Shown: piece by piece, positions 38,095 through 49,845 of the stretch
Layout of the letters: each line of letters starts with the position of its first letter
Numbering within the stretch: the stretch's first letter is position 1
Assembly (NCBI GenBank): GCA_947623455.1
Contig: OX392528.1
Span: 52,780,322 to 52,844,321, forward strand
DNA length: 64,000 nt
Source of the DNA: Mimachlamys varia
Taxonomy: Eukaryota > Mollusca > Bivalvia > Pectinida > Pectinidae
Reading direction: 5' to 3'
Position numbers and translations under genes: made by a program
Notes under the pieces: model-generated
Seen by the model: the letters and a program-made list of their open reading frames with translations, nothing else
Database searches by the model: none
What the model was told of the DNA's origin: nothing

Positions 38095-38770
38095 TATCAT
38101 TATCCTCCACCCTCCCTCTATATCCCCTTCATCACACTTCCCCTCGTATATCTCTCTCCACATATCACACCCTCCTTCTTTATCTCCTCCTCCCCCACTC
38201 ACCACAGTGACACTCCTCTCATTCTCCACACACCTCCTTCTATAACCCGACTCTCCACACCCTTCACACCCTTTCCCTCCCCATCACACACTTCTTCTAT
38301 ATACCCCTCCCTCTCATTCATCATAACCCTCCTTCTATTTCTCCCCTTCCGTATTCTACACACCCTTCCAACCCACCACAACCACCTATATATCCCCCTC
38401 TCCATTACACCCTTTTATATCTCCCCTCCCTCCCTCGCTCACCACACCCCTCCCATTCTCCACTCATTCTATACCTCCCCGTTCCACTCTTCTCACCCTC
38501 CCATACATCCCCCTCTCCACACCCTTCTCCCCCTCCCACTCCCAGCCACACCCCTTCTTCCATATACTCCCCTCCTATTCCCCCCTCCTCATCACACCCT
38601 TCTTTTTTCCCCTCTTTCTATTCCCCCCACCCTCATCGCACCCGTCCTATTTCTCCCCCTCCCCTCATTTTATCACACCCCTCACCCATCACACCTCTCC
38701 TTCCCACGGCCTCCTTTACGTTTTCTCATCCCCCTCCTTGTCTGACTTACGGTTCTCCTCCCATCATTAT
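38095..38770 (+). repeat. pyrimidine-rich degenerate minisatellite in intron 1
   Basis: For about 670 bp the plus strand is almost purely C/T with scattered A (cctccttctatatctcccc, catcacaccc), arranged as ragged repeats of roughly 30 bp. G is nearly absent. The longest open frame of the window (254 codons from a GTG at 37,981) runs through it but is low-complexity P/S/T/H/L and starts outside any gene context. The strand bias could favour triplex or other non-B DNA; no coding role is supported. Confidence 0.8.
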
Positions 38771-38799
38771 GCCCCTCCACTCATCCTCATCCTCCTCTT

Positions 38800-38821
38800 T
38801 ATATATATATATATATATATA
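38800..38821. repeat. TA microsatellite
   Basis: About ten TA dinucleotides directly after the pyrimidine-rich tract. Confidence 0.9.
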
Positions 38822-38870
38822 ACCTACGATCTAAAGAGAGGTAACGAATCTCCCACAAACATACACACAA

Positions 38871-38967
38871 GCAATGAACAATACGCGTGTTCATATCCTA
38901 ATGAATTACATTGATGGATGGACAGGCAATGAACAACACGCGTGTCCATATCTTGATGAATTATAGC
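38871..38967. repeat. 55-bp tandem duplication
   Basis: gcaatgaacaatacgcgtgt at 38,871 recurs as gcaatgaacaacacgcgtgt at 38,926, with the following catatc-taatgaatta shared. Period 55 bp, about 1.75 copies. Confidence 0.75.
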
Positions 38968-40055
38968 ATCAGTCGGAATCAGCTGCCGAAATACGAGTTC
39001 GGAAGTCAGAAATAACCGTTTAATTCGAAGTACTGTTTCAGATCACATTTTATATGTCTATGTTTTTCTATGTTTTTTAACTTGTGAAGTGACCAATCTA
39101 AAATTATATATCATGGGCCCTTTTCATTTGTAATGCCAAAAACAATGGCTCCCACAATGTAACATTTCCGGAATTTCAATGGGCCTTTCAAAATTCTGTA
39201 CATGATGCAGGATGCGTTCGTAGACTTATCAGTTTTATATCCTGCAGGCTTCACTTTTCTCGAATCCGTTGTTATTAATCACTGTTTAAGATTGACATAT
39301 CGGGAATAGAAGAACAAATGTCCTGTTTTACCTGAGAACTTGTAACGACAAACAATATCGTTGATTTGTTGCTGAAACGCATTTTACCCGTCTGAACTTA
39401 TAAACAATAATATCGTGATGGAATTGTAAATGCTATCCAACTTTACAGGGTTAGCCAATTATCAGATCAAAATAATTTGACCAGACTGGTATGGTATTTC
39501 AATATGACAGCAATTAAAATGACATTGTGATTCGTCGGCAGTCGCAAAAGTGGGGGAAATTATTCATTCAATAAATAAACACATATAAGCCGTTCTAAAG
39601 CACTAAACAGTACGATAACTAAACAATTTATGCAATTAACATAATAATCAATATATTTCCGAGGAAAGGCAGGAGCTGTCTTAGTGGGCGCTACCTATTA
39701 GTTTTACTCCTATGCCACATTGCTAATTTTCTAATTTCTGCCTGTCTCTCTATATGCTTGCGTGTGTGCTGGAGATTAATGTGTTCTGTTGGTAGTGGGA
39801 CCGTGCTTCCAACGGATTCCTTTGTATTGTTACATCACTTCAAAGCTACAGCACAGATCACCCCAGACCATTTCATATTTCATACGTCACCTGGGTTGTT
39901 ACATGGTTTATATGTGTGACAGGAAAACAAGTTCCATGCTTGGAGCAGGAGTTTAATTCAAATACTTTAGAAATCCGGTTCTAATTCACAATGGTCAAAT
40001 TCTTGGCAGGTTTAAGGATTTTGAAAACAACCCTAGTATACGGCAATACCATGTT

Positions 40056-40110
40056 ATTGGTTATCGACTTACATCATTAAGCAATTTAATTATGTAAGTC
40101 GATAATCAAT
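40056..40110. repeat. short hairpin
   Basis: attggttatcgacttacat (40,056) is inverted at atgtaagtcgataatcaat (ending 40,110), 19 bp with one mismatch and a 17-bp loop. It may be a remnant of a fold-back element within intron 1. Confidence 0.7.
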
Positions 40111-40544
40111 GATCCGCTCAGGTGTCATCAGCACAAGAGAGAGAAGAGGGAGATACATTGTTTTGCTGTAGCGGAAATAGTGGTTGAGAAGTGCCACTCT
40201 CGCCACTGTGGAACATACGCGAAAAAGCGAAAATGACACTATTTAGCCACCATAGATATCGATATTTGTTTACTGTCAAATGTCAACGTAATGGAATTGC
40301 ATCGTGTACTTAGGGAAATTTTACATGCAGATGCACGAACGCAGGTAAAAGACATGACGTCAGAGCTCGCCTTAACGTATCCGAAAGTATACGTCTGCCA
40401 CATACATTTAAGTAGGAGAGAGAAAAGATAAAAAAGTATTTCCTGTGAAGTTTTCACTTTTTGAGCTTAATCGCACGTGTCTTTAAATATGTTATTGATA
40501 TATAACGTATTAAAGAGCGTTAAATGGACGTGAACAAGTATTCA

Positions 40545-40612
40545 CTATTCCATTACACGTCCATTACACGTACGGTACACGTCCATTACACGTCCATTAC
40601 ACGTACGTTAAA
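40545..40612. repeat. short tandem repeat acacgtccatt
   Basis: Five copies of an 11- to 12-bp motif, attacacgtcc or attacacgtacg, in direct succession. Confidence 0.75.
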
Positions 40613-41287
40613 CATTGAAGCGCAATAACCCTTGTCTGTAATCCCTACACATCTTCTGTGTTATAGACATGCTATCTGTTTTATCTTCAAGACGTTTTTA
40701 ATTAATCGTGAAAGTCTTAAATATGTTAAATAATTTACTTAAATGCCAATCATTAAAAACATACATGCTTATAAATGATTACATTTTAATGGCATATTTT
40801 CCACGACAGAATTTCATATGTAGCAGGATAACATTTAATGTCTCAGCAAAGTGCAAGTTTTAATCCTTAATTATTTTATCGTCCATTGAACAAGTCATAT
40901 TAATATTAATATATATACTAAAATTAATAAAAGAATTGAATTAATCTCTACAAGGTGTCTGATGTATATATTATTAAATCACATGACATAACCGCGGTTG
41001 CGCTGGCGACCGATCATATTTCCCGCACTCTATTCAGTCTTGATAACTGATAAAAACAATCTTTGGTATTTATATATATTTTTAAGCCGCAAGATTGGTT
41101 CGCATATTTTATGAGTAATCAAACCCATTATCCAGGAGCTGGAAATTATATGGTATCACTTGTTTCATTCCAAATTGTACACCTCATAAGATAGTTTGAT
41201 TTTACTTGCTTTGCGCTTTCTACCGTTAGAAAATGAAGGTGAAAGTGAGTCGCATCAAAAGGTGTAGAGATGTCGGAGCCTTAGCAT

Positions 41288-41458
41288 GCACCAGGGATCA
41301 CTTTGGGCGAGATTTGGGGATTTTTACCCATATTTTCCTTGAAAATCTCGTTAAAAATTCAAAATGATATTACTTTCAAATAAAAAATCTCATAGAATTT
41401 TGCTAATCCTATAAAATCCCCTAAATTCTCCCATAAGAGCCAGAATTATCCCTGATGC
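41288..41458. mobile_element. fold-back element, about 170 bp
   Basis: The left end gcaccagggatcactttggg and the right end agaattatccctgatgc are imperfect inverted complements. Subterminal gatttggggattttt pairs with aaaatcccctaaattc. The arms span about 45 bp with several mismatches. Non-coding; family unassigned. Confidence 0.65.
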
Positions 41459-43549
41459 GCTAATTAAATTGAAATTCAAACTGAAAATGCAATCCTTCGA
41501 CATTTATATGATTTAAATAGGGTAGAGAGAAACTCTCGCCAGGTTAAGATTGGTAACGTGTGAAGTAGGGAGGCGAGAAGCAGCGAGGGTTCGTTTTATC
41601 AGATAATGCCGTACGTCTCGATCCTCCGAATATAAACCATGTCAGTACAGTAGGGGTTATATTGGTTTTATAGCCCAACGAAGTACAGACTTTGTCAGTT
41701 GGCTGTGTTTGATAGAGAGAAGCCGCTCGTCTGCCACTTGACGTCTCGCGCGCACGTGCTAGCCACGTTCTTCTCGAAATGAACCAATTCATCTTTGCAA
41801 ACAAATGAAACTGTCAATACCTGACGGGACTACTTAGTATTGCAGTGTTTCGTTGTGTTTTCTGCCTTACTTAATTGGCGATTGTTGTAAGAAGTTCAGT
41901 TAAACTTCCATGAATTTGTCCATATATTTCGCTCACGTTATTTTTCATTTTTCCTTTCAAAACGAACGAGGCCGGATCTCGTTAGAACATATTTAATTAA
42001 ACATGATTGTACAGTGGCGTAGGAAAACGTGGAAGAGTAAGAACTTTTGAAAACCCTAAAAATGTACCCGCCGAGTAAATCTCATGCCATTTCCGCGAAA
42101 TTCACAAATAGTACACACAAATAATCTACATTTATATGTATAATTTCATTATCAGGTATTTATAAATTGTCCTCGATGACGAAATTTCTTTCAATTTTCC
42201 AAACTCTGCCCTACCAGACATGCGGATTTAGGAGAGCGCACGTGTGCCAAAATTTATATCTGAAGAGTATGATTTATACCCAGACTCTAACAAAATAATA
42301 TTGATAAATTAACCCTAAATACTTTACCTGCTGTTCGGTAGCTGCTTTACACAGTAAACAACAACCTCATCAGCTGATGCTGTCAATTTGCATTATTTAC
42401 GAAACTAACAACATGGCGTCGTATTCGGGTATTTGTCGGGAGGGTCAAACTTTCTTCAGCGCCAGACTCAAATTCGTTTAACAACTTGAGTTTCACTCCA
42501 AAATCTCGTCTGTAAATAAAGTTGTATGAAATGTATGTCTGCCCAATCGTTCAAAGGGCAGGCGCTCCTTTCAAAGTGACAGGTGTTTGTTGATAAAGAT
42601 AACGCTATTATCCAATTTGTTGTCGTAATTGGATTATTTCGCTTAGTTGACTTTACTAAACGTTGGTAAATTTATACGTGTCTTTTAAACAGATGCAGAT
42701 TTAAATGTGTAAGGGTTTGTAATGAATTAGTTAAAAGTTTTAAAGAACTCTTTGCCACTCCCTTTTAGATCTCGTGAATTCTGTTCGACAGATTCGTCCC
42801 TCCCCAGTCGTTATCACGTTCATATCATTGGCATCATCACTAACACCTAACAAGGGTCGAAAGTCAGTTCTATAAATGCCTATCAGTCGGTCCCTTTAGT
42901 GAGCCGATAGCTTTTTGACCTGCCCACACCCTCTCCCCTCCCTCATTATACCGACAAACGTGATATTCTCTCCCCTGCCCCTCAACCCTTGCCTTTTATC
43001 AGGTCTTGTATCTCATTTTTATCAATTTGTCTCGATTGGACGGTCACGATTAGGGATTATAACCGGCCAAAGGAGAAAAACAAGACAAATTCTCTCAAGT
43101 TTGGTCTATGTTCGGAACTCCTCGAGACATGCTCTTACAAAACATTGGTAACTTCTTTAAAAATTTAAGAGTAAGGTTTCCCATCAAAGCAGAACAAAAC
43201 AAACTTGAATATTGAGAAAGCTGTATGGGTTATTTAGCTAATTGGTTATTGATTTTGTTTTAAAAAGCTACAAATATAAACAAATATTTTATTTTGAGGA
43301 ACTAATTCCGTTTGAAAGTGTGAGACAATATGCCAGTAAGCTAACAAATATTTTTGTTCGGGAGAGAAGTTGACAGGATCATATACACGAACTGTCTGTT
43401 AAATCACATACTACGTCACAGTGACAAAAGATAACGTCAACCAAGCACACTTCAAAAATCACAATCTCGTGTCCATCAAAGTCTACTTATAAAAAAAGCT
43501 CGATAAAACAAAACCAACCTTCTTTCAAATGTCATGACGGGTGTGTATC

Positions 43550-43740
43550 CCCATTTGATAGCGCGGCGGTTACGGGTGAGTACAGAATTGCCGCTAGGTG
43601 TCGCGTTTCGTGCGGTGTCACCAAGAGAGACAACGTGTAACGCGACCGACCCTGTTAGGTAGTTGTCGGATATCCGATATCACTGATCTTATCCCGGCTG
43701 GTTTACAGTGATATCTATCCGATATTAATATTACACACAA
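43550..43740. other. CpG-richer island-like patch within intron 1
   Basis: A conspicuously GC-richer segment (gcgcggcggttacgggtgag, tgtcgcgtttcgtgcggtgt) in an AT-rich intron. It is followed by gatatccgatatcactg and a partial inverted copy cagtgatatctatccgata. It could be regulatory; nothing identifies a specific factor. Confidence 0.3.
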
Positions 43741-45053
43741 TTATATAGGGTCATTCCTTTACGCCGTATTGTATATGGCGTTTGGAGCGTTTTTTACCTA
43801 CATATATAGATGCATTGATTACAGTGGTAATTGATTGTAATGATGTACTTTAATAAATTAATTGATAATTTGAAGCTTATTGAACTCCTGTCTGAGGATA
43901 TGATCTTGAATCTTTAAATCAATCGATTTAATTGACTCGCCAATCCCGGTAAAAGTCTACGGAACACACCCAGGTTAATATATAAATAATGGCTGGCCTA
44001 CTTAATGTCAAATACATATTACTATTGCATACATGTCCCCTCAGATAGATTATGAGTACTGACAGTCATCTTGTTAAATTCACTGACAGTGGTATTTATC
44101 GCGAAGAAAGGCTCCTTATTGACAGTAATTACGATCGTTTAATTCATCAAATTTTTAGACCAAAGAAGCGGTGCAGTCAAGATGACTCTTCTCTGATCTC
44201 AAAGTCGCCGTGTGTATCTGGATTAATTTGAATTTATTTTTAGATTTTGAAATTTGATATAAGTTTGTACTTTTTCGGAAAGCTCTGTAAGAAATCTTTT
44301 AGTTGAACTCTGATTCCAGTCATTCTTAGGTCCCCTTTCCGGGCATTACACAGTCGATATATTAGTTTTTTGCACACAACTTTACAGTTGAGTGTAGACT
44401 AAAGGTTACACAAAGTGAACTCCGAGTGCACTCCGTTTGGACTCCAGGTAAACTTAGAGTGCACTCCGTTTGGAGCAGCGAAATATCACAAATGCTTCCA
44501 AATTGATTGGTTAATTAAATCATGCTCGGAACATTTAGTCGGAGAAATAGAAAAGTAACAATAAAGACAAACTGACGAAATTTTACCCTGAAAATAAGAT
44601 ATAGCTGAAGCCAAGCATGAACATGTTAAGTGGTTAATGTATGACTATCATGTTGTTGAATTTATAACTCGGTTCCATTTATTTTCAAGAGACAAAAAAA
44701 TCAACTCTAACAAACGAATAAAGACACGCCTTGTTTTTTCCCCCAAAAACTTCAAATCAAATGTAATCAGATCCTGCCACTTATAACATCCTCTTAAATA
44801 CATGTTTGCAACGGATGCTTCCGTGATTAAATTTTACTGATATATCAATATATGCTTTATGACATCATCGACTTCCCGCTATAATGAAGGAGTAATACTA
44901 ATAAAACGTTTCATTGACCACATCAGACGCTTGACAAACCGGAAATAAGGTCACGTATTTCATTTACGTAATAGCTGCAGCATTAAAGATTCCCGGTACA
45001 CTGGCGAAAACTGAAAATCCTTTCTGAATAGAGAAACATATATTTAAGTTTAA

Positions 45054-45437
45054 AGGCCCAATATACGTAACTTTCGGCAAAACTTGATGTGAAAATCAAG
45101 CCTAATAACTTATTACATTTATAGATTTAGTTAAGATTAACTGATATCAGCAATATCCAAGATGACTTCTTACGCGGTAACCGGTACGGCAGCAGTTGAA
45201 ACTCTGTATTTGTAAACACGCGACCATTTTGACTGTCTTCTACCTGCGGTTTGTTATTGAAGTGGGCCCCACCTGAATTATTTTCAATTCTTTGGATTTT
45301 TCTGTCAGGAGTTTCTTTTTAGTTACCGCTGATGTTTACTACGTTTTAGGCTTATTTTTGCATGGTTATCAACTGGATTTTTTTTCAGAATTTTTCAGAT
45401 TGACGAAAAATTTCCTTAAGTTGCGTATATTGGGCCT
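45054..45437 (+). mobile_element. 384-bp TTAA-flanked element, best-preserved copy
   Basis: The ends aggcccaatatacgtaactt and aagttgcgtatattgggcct are inverted complements with one mismatch, flanked by TTAA at 45,050-45,053 and 45,438-45,441. The TTAA duplication points to piggyBac-type mobilisation; the TIR sequence itself was not matched to a named family. Interior landmarks: taccgctgatgtttactacg, aagtgggccccacctgaatt. No transposase. It lies in intron 1 about 1.3 kb before exon 2. Confidence 0.9.
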
Positions 45438-46718
45438 TTAAACGATGAAATATGCATGGTAACAAACGTAGTATTTCGTATTAAACTCGTGTGTTATTAA
45501 ACCTCTGCGAGGATATATATATAAATGATCTAAATTTTATATGGATTTGTAGTTTTGAAACTTAATTGAATTTTTCAGGATCTGAAAATGTTATTGAAGC
45601 AAATTGGGCGGATTTTGTTTGTCTAGCAATTGATAACTTGTGTTTATAGTCGCAACAAAATGACTTCTTTAGTGAAGAGCGCGAAATCTGACCACGGAAT
45701 TAGATTATCTCAGTCCGTGGTCTGACGAACTCTTTGTTACTTGTAGCATCTTCGCTACTCTCGTTGCTGTCTAATTCGATTCGTCTGTTCTCGTTTACTC
45801 CCCATCCGTACGGGATCACAAGCGTGATTACGACGTGATTTGCCGTCCTGTCTGCCGTCAGACTTCCTCAAATTAATGACGATTGATGGCCGCGGAAACT
45901 GAATACGTGGTTGATGATAGGTTTATGTCCACGGCTTCTGAAGAGAGTAGATGTAAAATCTTAATTAAACTACTTGTGGGGTTGTGGCACAGCCTCCCTC
46001 GCCTGCCCCCGCCACAAAGCACACGGCTAATAAAGTGATGTTTGGTACAGTGATATCAAGTGAAGCATCTTGGGAAAACAGACAATTGTACACTCGGAAA
46101 ATTGGTTACTGCCGCTCAGAACAATGATTTCATTATGTGATTTAGGTATATCGTGTTTCATGAACACAAAACTCGAATGATTGATGAAAACATATTTTGG
46201 GCATAACATATAGGTGTTCGTATTGGTATATGAATACAACAGGAACCGTGTTTACAAAAAAAATAATTTCCACTAAAGTAAATAATTTACGTCTGATCTT
46301 GCATGGAGAACGTACTATAGAAGTAAAATCATTATGGCTTCGTATAGTTGTCATTGTCAGATTTGCTTGCTTTACACTTGAAAACGTTTTCGAAGTATCC
46401 AAACCTATGCTTAGGCAATCATGCGAAATCATTGGCCATCAGAAATTGCTCCGGATACGTTCTATACAAGACAAAGCGTTCGAGAAACACCAAGACCCTT
46501 GGACGTATCCCTCATATCACCTCCCAGGCCAGCCTATGTTTGGGGTACCACGGGGCTTACACGTAGTTTTGACTCTGCCGTTATTCAACGGCATTTACAA
46601 GAGCGTTGCTCTTCCTGGCAATTTCATTTAAGATTCGATAAACAATTTTAATTAGTTTTGTCCAATTTAGATCAAAACATTATTTTTAATTTTTTTGTAT
46701 TAATCTATGTCTTTCCAG

Positions 46719-47212
46719 GTGGATCCTGCGAACAAGTGAAGTGTCCTAAATTTAAGGTTTGCATGGAAAACATGCAGGGACTTCCGCTGTGTACGTGTCC
46801 GAACATTCTGATATGCAAACGACGCAGGCGCAGTAGCAAAGAAGTGTGTGGAAGTGACGGAAATACTTATCAATCTCGTTGTCACATGAGAGTGACGGGA
46901 TGCACTATCAAAACGAGGCTAAAGGTCAAACACAAGGGCCCGTGCTCACCGAACTCCTATATGGTCGCCACGCAACAATATGGCGGCACTGTCAAATACC
47001 CCGATAGCGAATACGATTTACGCAGACGAAGAAAGAAGAATAGACGAAAGGACAAACGGAAGCAAAAACATAAAAAGCTAAGGCGACGAAAACGACGTTT
47101 TAGGAAAAGAAAATATAATTATCAGCGACACAGACGACGAAAGACCAGATTCTTCGGTAATAAAAAAGAACAAGTAAAGAAATCGTCAGCTGAAAGGAGA
47201 CGTTCATTATGA
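46719..47212 (+). CDS. IGFBP/follistatin-like secreted protein, exon 2
   Basis: Second and last coding exon, entered in phase 1 after ttccag at 46,718 and ending in TGA at 47,210-47,212; it supplies residues 79-242. Residues 82-105 (CEQVKCPKFKVC...LCTC) resemble the small EGF-like half of a follistatin module. Residues 111-154 form a Kazal-type domain with VCGSDGNTYQSRC at 121-133 and final cysteines at 140 and 154. From about residue 180 the chain is overwhelmingly Arg/Lys (RRRRKKNRRKDKRKQKHKK and onward), consistent with binding to heparan sulfate or matrix, or with furin-type processing; these roles are inference. IGFBP7 and KAZALD1 carry an Ig domain after the Kazal domain and HTRA1 a protease; neither is here. 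The tail could alternatively be mistaken for a nuclear signal, but the signal peptide argues for secretion. Confidence 0.88.
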
Positions 47213-47760
47213 TCAACAGTGTGATATCAATTCTGAGTTCCATGAAATTTCATGTAAAGGTTAAGTGCGTATAAAATCTCTTGAGATATTTTCCAGCAAA
47301 GGTAGGTATTTCATCAAATTATCGTGCCCTGCAACAGAAATTGCAGGTCAAAAAGCAACATATTGGGACAAAAGAACGGTTTTTGATTTTGAATGGAATT
47401 TGGACCATATTGATTTTAAAGTTTGTCTTTTGACCTTAACGTATTTCTGAAGATATACATTTGAATCGCTAATGCATAATACAGACAGAAAATGGCTAGA
47501 GAAAAACTAGTTGCAAAGTATTCAAATTAATCTTGCGTCTAGAATGTGTCATCATTCATAGTTTTATAGCATGTTTGATGTAAACAATGAAACATTTACA
47601 AGGGATGGAACATTAATTGTGTTAGTTAGATAGAACATTTCAGATTAATGTAAAGTGGATGTTATGGATTTTATTGTTACTGAAAAGCTATTTAAAAGTT
47701 CTTAAAACTCCAGCATGGTAAAAATTTTAATATTCTTACAAAATAATTACCAAAATAAAA
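47213..47760 (+). other. probable 3' UTR with candidate polyadenylation signal
   Basis: After the stop codon the sequence is AT-rich without further coding signs. The first AATAAA noted is at 47,754-47,759, within caaaataaaagataaataat. Another A-rich AATAAA lies about 70 bp on. The true cleavage site is unknown. Confidence 0.4.
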
Positions 47761-48267
47761 GATAAATAATTCGTCTTAGGAATTGGGTCTTACCAATTCA
47801 ATATTGTACGGGAAAACGGCAAAAAATAAAAAACAACAAAACCCCAAACAAACATGGTCATTTAGGCTCGATAGGGATTGGCAAATATTTCTTCATTATT
47901 ATGTAGGTTGGTTCGTGTGTGGCGTGTCCGGAGAATTTTGTTTTGTCGGTCAGTGTGGATGATGTGTAATGGGATACTGCTACTTGTTGATATATTTTCT
48001 CCTGTACATTGTACTTGAACTCGGACAATAAGGCCGTTTCACTGACTTTTCAATTTTCAAAACATTTTATTGACATACATCATTGGGGTCAGACAGTAGG
48101 CGAATAGCCTGTATAAGTCTGACTTTTCAATGACTGAAGTTTTTAGAACAAAAATCTTTTCAAATGAGTAAAATACACACAAGGATTAATATTGTAGTAA
48201 ATATATATACATGTTGGTTGTTCTGAGCTTTGTCAGCTCTGGTTCGGATGGAATCACTTAAGAAAAC
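47761..48267. other. unassigned DNA
   Basis: Nothing supported except a small inverted repeat, gaattgggtcttaccaattc, near 47,780. Confidence 0.5.
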
Positions 48268-48440
48268 TGGTCCCAGTTTCATGAACGTTTCAAATTCCCT
48301 AACTTAAAAAGTCTACTACTTAGGAAAGCATTACAGAAGTTATCGAACTTTCATAAACTTATATTTGCCCTTCACATTGTGAAGATGTTTTATTGAGTAA
48401 TTTACTTAAGTTAAACAACGTTCATGAAACTTGGGACTGA
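48268..48440. mobile_element. diverged relative of the 193-bp palindromic element
   Basis: Starts ggtcccagtttcatgaacgt and ends aacgttcatgaaacttggga, inverted complements like the ends of the 193-bp element (ggcccnggtttcatcaacgt). The interior retains cctaacttaaaaa and taggaaagcattacagaa. It may be a separate subfamily. Confidence 0.65.
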
Positions 48441-48709
48441 ATATTTGAATATTTATGTTTACCAAATCCGAACAGGGGTTTTCAAAGTTGAGGTCAACTT
48501 ACTTGCTTCTATGAACTTTGGTAGTTGATTATTTTGGGGATATCCAAACATTCATCAATCGTCGTGGATCCGAAACTTGATTTTCACAACCGAGTCCAAG
48601 GAATAATTGTGTTAGGATAGAGGATAAACTTGAAACACACGCATGTAATATATCATATTAAAGAAAAGTAAAAGAATATCCAAAAATACTTGCATAACGC
48701 TTCGTGAAC

Positions 48710-49045
48710 ATGAGTTGAGCGTGGAGTTGCGGTTAGAGTTCTTGTTACTATGGAGTTGCGTATGAAGTTTATGCGGATTTGTGTGTGGATTTATGCATGG
48801 AGTTGTGTATTTAGTCGATGCAGAGTTGTGTAAAGAGTTAATTCAGACTATTTCTAGAGTTTCTTTAGTTAATGAGGAGTTGTGTTTGGTATGGAGTTGA
48901 TGCGGAGTTGTGTTTGGTATGGAGTTGATCCGGAGTGGTGTATGTATGTACTTATGCGGAGTTGTGTGTGGTATGGAGTTGATCCGGAGTGGTGTATGGA
49001 GTTAATTTGGAGTTATGAGTAGAATTGATGTAATAATGGAGTTGA
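48710..49045. repeat. degenerate GT-rich minisatellite
   Basis: Irregular repeats of ggagttgtgt and tggtatggagttgatgcgg with unit lengths of about 13 to 37 bp. Two neighbouring copies of gtttggtatggagttgatgc/cc stand out near 48,880-48,920. No gene. Confidence 0.7.
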
Positions 49046-49121
49046 GTGTGAAGTTACGCAAGATGTTTTTGACTGTTTCTGTACACCATGTGATATCAAA
49101 CTGAACTAAAAGTAAAACAAT

Positions 49122-49810
49122 ATGAAAGTTGTTTTTTGTTCATATCGTTTTTGGGACACAACAGACTCTTCTACATCAGCTGCTTACCTCGATCTCTACT
49201 TAAACTACGACCAACATGGACAGCTTACTACTAAGCTATACGATAAACGTGACGATTTCAATTTTCCGATCGTTAACTTTCCATTTCTTGATAGTAACAT
49301 CCCTGCTTCTCCAACCTATGATATTTACATATCGCTGTTGATTCGGTATTCCAGGGCTTGCTCGAAATATCGGGATCTTCGTGATCGATGTCGACTGCTG
49401 ACAAACAAACTAATAACAAGGATTCGATAGATGCAGGTTGATCAGAACTATGGGCACGTTTTATGGTCGCCGTCTTTGTCTCATCGAGAAATATTCTGTA
49501 TCTTTAAGTGATATGAAGATTGACGTTTTTGAGTATGCTCATTAGTGTGTTTACTTGTTGTGATTGACAATGATACTCGGTTCTCATTTTGAGAACTTGG
49601 TGTTTACTTGGATGTGACAAAGATTTACATGGCGGGTGTCGTCGGTGAAGCAGAAGACGCTTACTCTTCCGGAACACCTGGTCTTATTATCTTGTACTTT
49701 TGCAAGGGTCTCCATGTTAATCTTTCCTTTGTTCATATTTTACCACTGGTTTAATCAATTTTGAGTTTGGATTATGATTTTGTTAACGCCTCGGTATTCT
49801 CTTATTTATT
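49122..49810 (+). pseudogene. decayed reverse-transcriptase element, copy A (3' part)
   Basis: An open frame at 49,122-49,430 encodes the C-terminal part of a reverse transcriptase (AAYLDLYLNYDQHGQLTTKL, then DDFNFPIVNFPFL). A frame break near 49,425 moves the remaining coding sequence (FYGRR, LIEKYSVSLSD) to another frame, ending at a TAG at 49,543-49,545. A 3' untranslated tail follows, with gatttacatggcgggtgtcg and ggtattctcttattta, to about 49,810. The catalytic YxDD region is missing. The pattern of motifs after the catalytic core suggests a Penelope-like or related retroelement, but the class is not certain. Copy B follows directly downstream in the same orientation. Confidence 0.75.
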
Positions 49811-49845
49811 TAGTTACATAAGCCACGTTCACAAACACTAATAAC

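Larger units (their letters stand above)
36428..46718 (+). other. intron 1 of the IGFBP/follistatin-like gene (phase 1)
   Basis: GT at 36,428 and AG at 46,717-46,718 bound an intron of 10,291 bp. The acceptor is preceded by a pyrimidine-rich stretch (atttttttgtattaatctat, then gtctttccag). Phase 1 on both sides restores the frame exactly, and the exon lengths 235 + 494 = 729 make a whole number of codons. The intron contains a pyrimidine-strand tract, a TA microsatellite, fold-backs and one TTAA element, listed separately. A small additional exon inside it cannot be excluded without transcripts. Confidence 0.8.

Noticed and set aside
37981..38745. 254-codon open frame, the longest in the window
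   Set aside because: It starts at GTG, is low-complexity (Pro, Ser, Thr, His, Leu), lies in a pyrimidine-only tract inside an intron, and has no domain.
44401..44480. Repeated gtgcactccgtttgga as a regulatory element
   Set aside because: Only two copies, close together; a simple local duplication explains it.
46197..46631. 144-codon open frame just upstream of exon 2
   Set aside because: It starts at TTG, overlaps open frames in other registers, lies within the intron and has no recognisable domain. It is kept only as a possibility if transcripts show otherwise.
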